A DNA stretch of 64,000 bases from Adiantum capillus-veneris (taxonomy: Eukaryota > Streptophyta > Polypodiopsida > Polypodiales > Pteridaceae). This document shows positions 61,561-64,000 of this stretch, piece by piece. The notes beneath the pieces were generated by a model. That model was not told where the DNA came from. It made no database searches and was given only the letters and a program-made list of their open reading frames with translations. Where the stretch lies: contig CM043942.1 in assembly GCA_014529385.2 (NCBI GenBank), positions 60,932,684-60,996,683 of the forward strand. Reading direction: 5' to 3'. The first letter of the stretch is position 1. The number at the start of each line of letters is the position of its first letter. The position numbers were made by a program, and so were the translations under genes.

Positions 61561-61597
61561 CCCCCCCCCCCCCCCCCCCCCCCCCCCCCTTCGCCCT

Positions 61598-61645
<48 letters not shown>
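61561..61645. repeat. poly-C and (CT)n tracts
   Basis: About 28 C (61561-61588), then (CT)n at 61602-61645. No gene in 61261-61841 otherwise. Confidence 0.97.
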
Positions 61646-61649
<4 letters not shown>

Positions 61650-61841
61650 TCAAGACTAGTCACATAGATCCATGAGGTCTCTTGAAATTGCTCCATTGAT
61701 GTATTAATTTCCTTTCTTCTATCCTCTTTCTGTCTCACACACACACCCATGTTCCTTGAGCTATAGTTTGCTCCATGTTTTGAATGTAATTCCATACTAG
61801 CAACATACAATTGCTTGAAAATCAAAACTCTTTATACCATA

Positions 61842-61899
61842 TCTAGAAGTGATATAGTTGTGAGTGCACAAATGTGTTGCATGTGCAAAAATGTAGAAC

Positions 61900-61961
<62 letters not shown>

Positions 61962-62111
61962 AGGGGATATGGGTGCAGAAACTCACCACAATGTGTGAGA
62001 AAGCCCTTTATTCTTCTATCGAGTAAAGAATAAGGTGTGTACAAGTGATGGGCAGCCAGGCATCTCTATTGTGTTTGGCTTAGGTAAGAGGCACGCCGTC
62101 TTTACCCCAAC
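61842..62111 (-). repeat. Possible copia-like LTR
   Basis: The minus strand starts TGTTGGGGTAAAGACGGC (62111), similar to copia-1 (TGTTGGGGTTAAGG). It contains (GA)n at 61901-61959, and TGGTATAAAGAG follows at about 61830-61841, a worn PBS (10 of 12). No internal gene follows it, so it may be a relic. Confidence 0.42.
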
Positions 62112-64000
62112 AGTCTTCCACTTAAAGGTGAATGTGCTGATAAGATGTACTACTATAGGACTTAGTAGTATATATAATAAATACAGGGAGGGATCTCATC
62201 TCAACCTATGCACATTGGCTCTCTCAAAGTTGATGCATGCCTTTGTATAGGCTCTAGTGGTGTATGGAAGCGTATATCCCTCCTGCATATCCTACATATA
62301 TCCTGTAATGACCTACATTGCCATGATGGATCATGCTAGTGTCATTCATCGCTCAATTGACAATCCCAACTGGCAGACACCCCATTGCAACTACTATGTC
62401 AGGTGTTGACACTAAGAGGTTGTACATGAGAGTCCTAAAGGCTGATGATAAACACATAATCTCTACGATCATATCCGTGCCAATCCCATCAATGCCATGT
62501 GCAGTGATCTCTACCAATCTATCCACAATAGGTATCTCAATGCTCATTGCATCACCACCAAAACTAGTCACGCATGGACGTGTCAATCTGGACTCCACGG
62601 TAGTCGTCACTCCCTCATCATCCATAGGGACCATATCCATATTTCCTTGAATCACCATATCAACCTCTAGAATGAGCAGGTCAAAGAAATCCACATCACT
62701 CTTCTTCATGATAAGAGGCATCTTTGTCCTAAGAGGATCAATTTTCCATGTCTTGCTAGAGCATGGCCGCTCTCACAGTTCATCCACAAACAATATGTCT
62801 AGTCTCTCTCTCACTAACATGACCATAATGTAATTGATACTATGATGCCTCGCACCTTAGATACATGTATCGGGTAGACCAAGCCACTCTAGATCCCTGT
62901 GTAAATTGCTCAGATAGATTATGTTAATAATTGTTGGGTTCCTTGTTGAAAAAACACCCTATTTAGATGAATTTAACAACTTGGATTATATTTTCTTGAA
63001 ATTGGGAAGCTTAGAAATGCACTAGTGCTATTCTAAAAACTGTTAAAAATACACTAATTGAATACTCTATTGGCCTTTTTGTGCTCTTGGCTCTTGGCTC
63101 TTGGAAAATTCTATTACGGTGGATTCTAGCTCTGGTAGATCATGGGTTTGTTTCTATACTACTTATACTCTCTTGATAGCTTTAAATAAACTGGTGTGCT
63201 TTGTAATATTTCTCTCATCTGCATTAGGCACATTTATCTAGTGATGCTAATGTTGCTCTTACATTTTGCTGGTTTTGTATTCCTTGAGGACTTTGTACCT
63301 CCTTTTGGCTTTAGATTTATGCTTCATGTTGCTAATCCAATGGAAATTTTTCTAATCTCACAATGTGCCCGAATTGGTTCTACTGGATTCTTATTACTTG
63401 GTTTTTCTCAATTACCTCCCCTATCTAATGGTTGTCTATAGCCATCTTGAGGAATTATACTTGTTGTTTGCTCTCGCAAAAAGTAGGAATGATATTGCTC
63501 TGGCATTTTGCAATATTCTAATGGCATGCTTCACTTCTTACTCTCAGTTTCAATAAAACTTTTATTGGTTTTTGGGCTTGCATTTGCATTAGCAGATACT
63601 ATTGGATTTTATTTTAGGTTCCTACATTTGGAAAACTTGCTGATCTCACTTGGTTCATGGCCGCTTTGCTATCAGATACTAACTTTGGACTTATGGTCTT
63701 ATTTTTATTAAACTTTAAATTTGAGAAGTACATAGGGCTCACTTAGTATACTGGGGACTTCTATCACCCTCAAAATAGTGTAAAGGGTGAATGTCTCAAA
63801 CCAGCTATGCCTAAAAATCCTAAAAATGATGGAAAGCAAACATGAATATAAAAAGAGCTATGTGCAATGAGAATCTATTATTTACTATAATATTTTTCAC
63901 TTGTAATTATCCTCTTGTCTAGATTTCTGTAATGAGTTCCTTACTCTCAGATTTTTTAACAGATGTTATTGTTAAGCTGTTAAACTTTGATTCTAGCTTT
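62112..64000. other. Unassigned AT-rich interval
   Basis: No domain, LTR or RNA gene recognised. A 123-codon minus-strand frame (62721-62353) has an ATG but no recognisable motif. Confidence 0.45.

Noticed and set aside
62353-62721. 123-codon minus-strand ORF
   Set aside because: ATG-started but with no recognisable domain; composition does not separate it from chance, and an equally long frame lies antisense.

Overview
The window looks like plant nuclear DNA built almost entirely of transposable elements. I find no host gene, rRNA, tRNA or CRISPR array. Pointers to a land plant are Ty3/gypsy elements primed by a tRNA-Asp-type site, Ty1/copia LTRs with an initiator-Met-type site, an L1-type LINE, a captured plant-style DEAD-box helicase fragment and long GA/GT/C tracts. 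The unusual retrotransposons and Penelope/TERT-like reverse transcriptases would fit a large non-angiosperm genome (fern, lycophyte or gymnosperm), but that is a guess.

1-19.5 kb: a degenerate minus-strand Penelope-like reverse-transcriptase (RT) element, 'P0' (1-2143 and 16036-17315), is split by a complete 13.9-kb plus-strand Ty3/gypsy element, 'element 1' (2144-16030). Element 1 has 585-bp LTRs differing at about 11 sites, a CATCC target-site duplication (TSD), a primer-binding site (PBS) and a polypurine tract (PPT). It encodes gag, protease, RT, RNase H and integrase. After integrase, in the same frame, come a second retropepsin-like domain and a tail with W-[VI]-P-K motifs. An internal PPT/promoter-like block and a small acidic ORF follow. 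The element is dead: eight in-frame stops, a 245-bp tandem duplication that shifts pro against pol, one other frame change, and loss of the first catalytic Asp of RT.

19.7-48.3 kb: a head-to-tail array of a second Penelope-like family on the minus strand. P1 and P2 are about 6.8 and 6.2 kb once insertions are removed, and P3 is truncated. Each full unit has a leader with a 166-bp tandem duplication, an unrecognised Cys/Trp-rich N-terminal protein, an RT block and (GA)n tracts. P1 carries a 3.1-kb terminal-inverted-repeat (TIR) insertion (21673-24800) with a 31-bp minisatellite whose core is a 16-bp palindrome. P2 carries 'element 2' (32413-44144, minus strand), an LTR element with 955-bp LTRs and an AATAC TSD. 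Element 2 has gag, protease and at least seven W-x-P-K motifs but no recognisable RT or integrase. It also holds a captured DEAD-box helicase fragment and a 2.65-kb leader containing eight 22-bp palindromes. It is probably a non-autonomous relative of the element 1 type.

48.3-64 kb: older wreckage. A plus-strand copia pol fragment is followed by minus-strand nesting: an L1-type LINE (59301-61260) broken by copia-2 (56821-59300), itself broken by a gypsy LTR plus gag (54924-56820), itself broken by copia-1 (LTR 54733-54923). A further copia-like LTR may lie at 61842-62111. The remaining intervals hold nothing I can identify.
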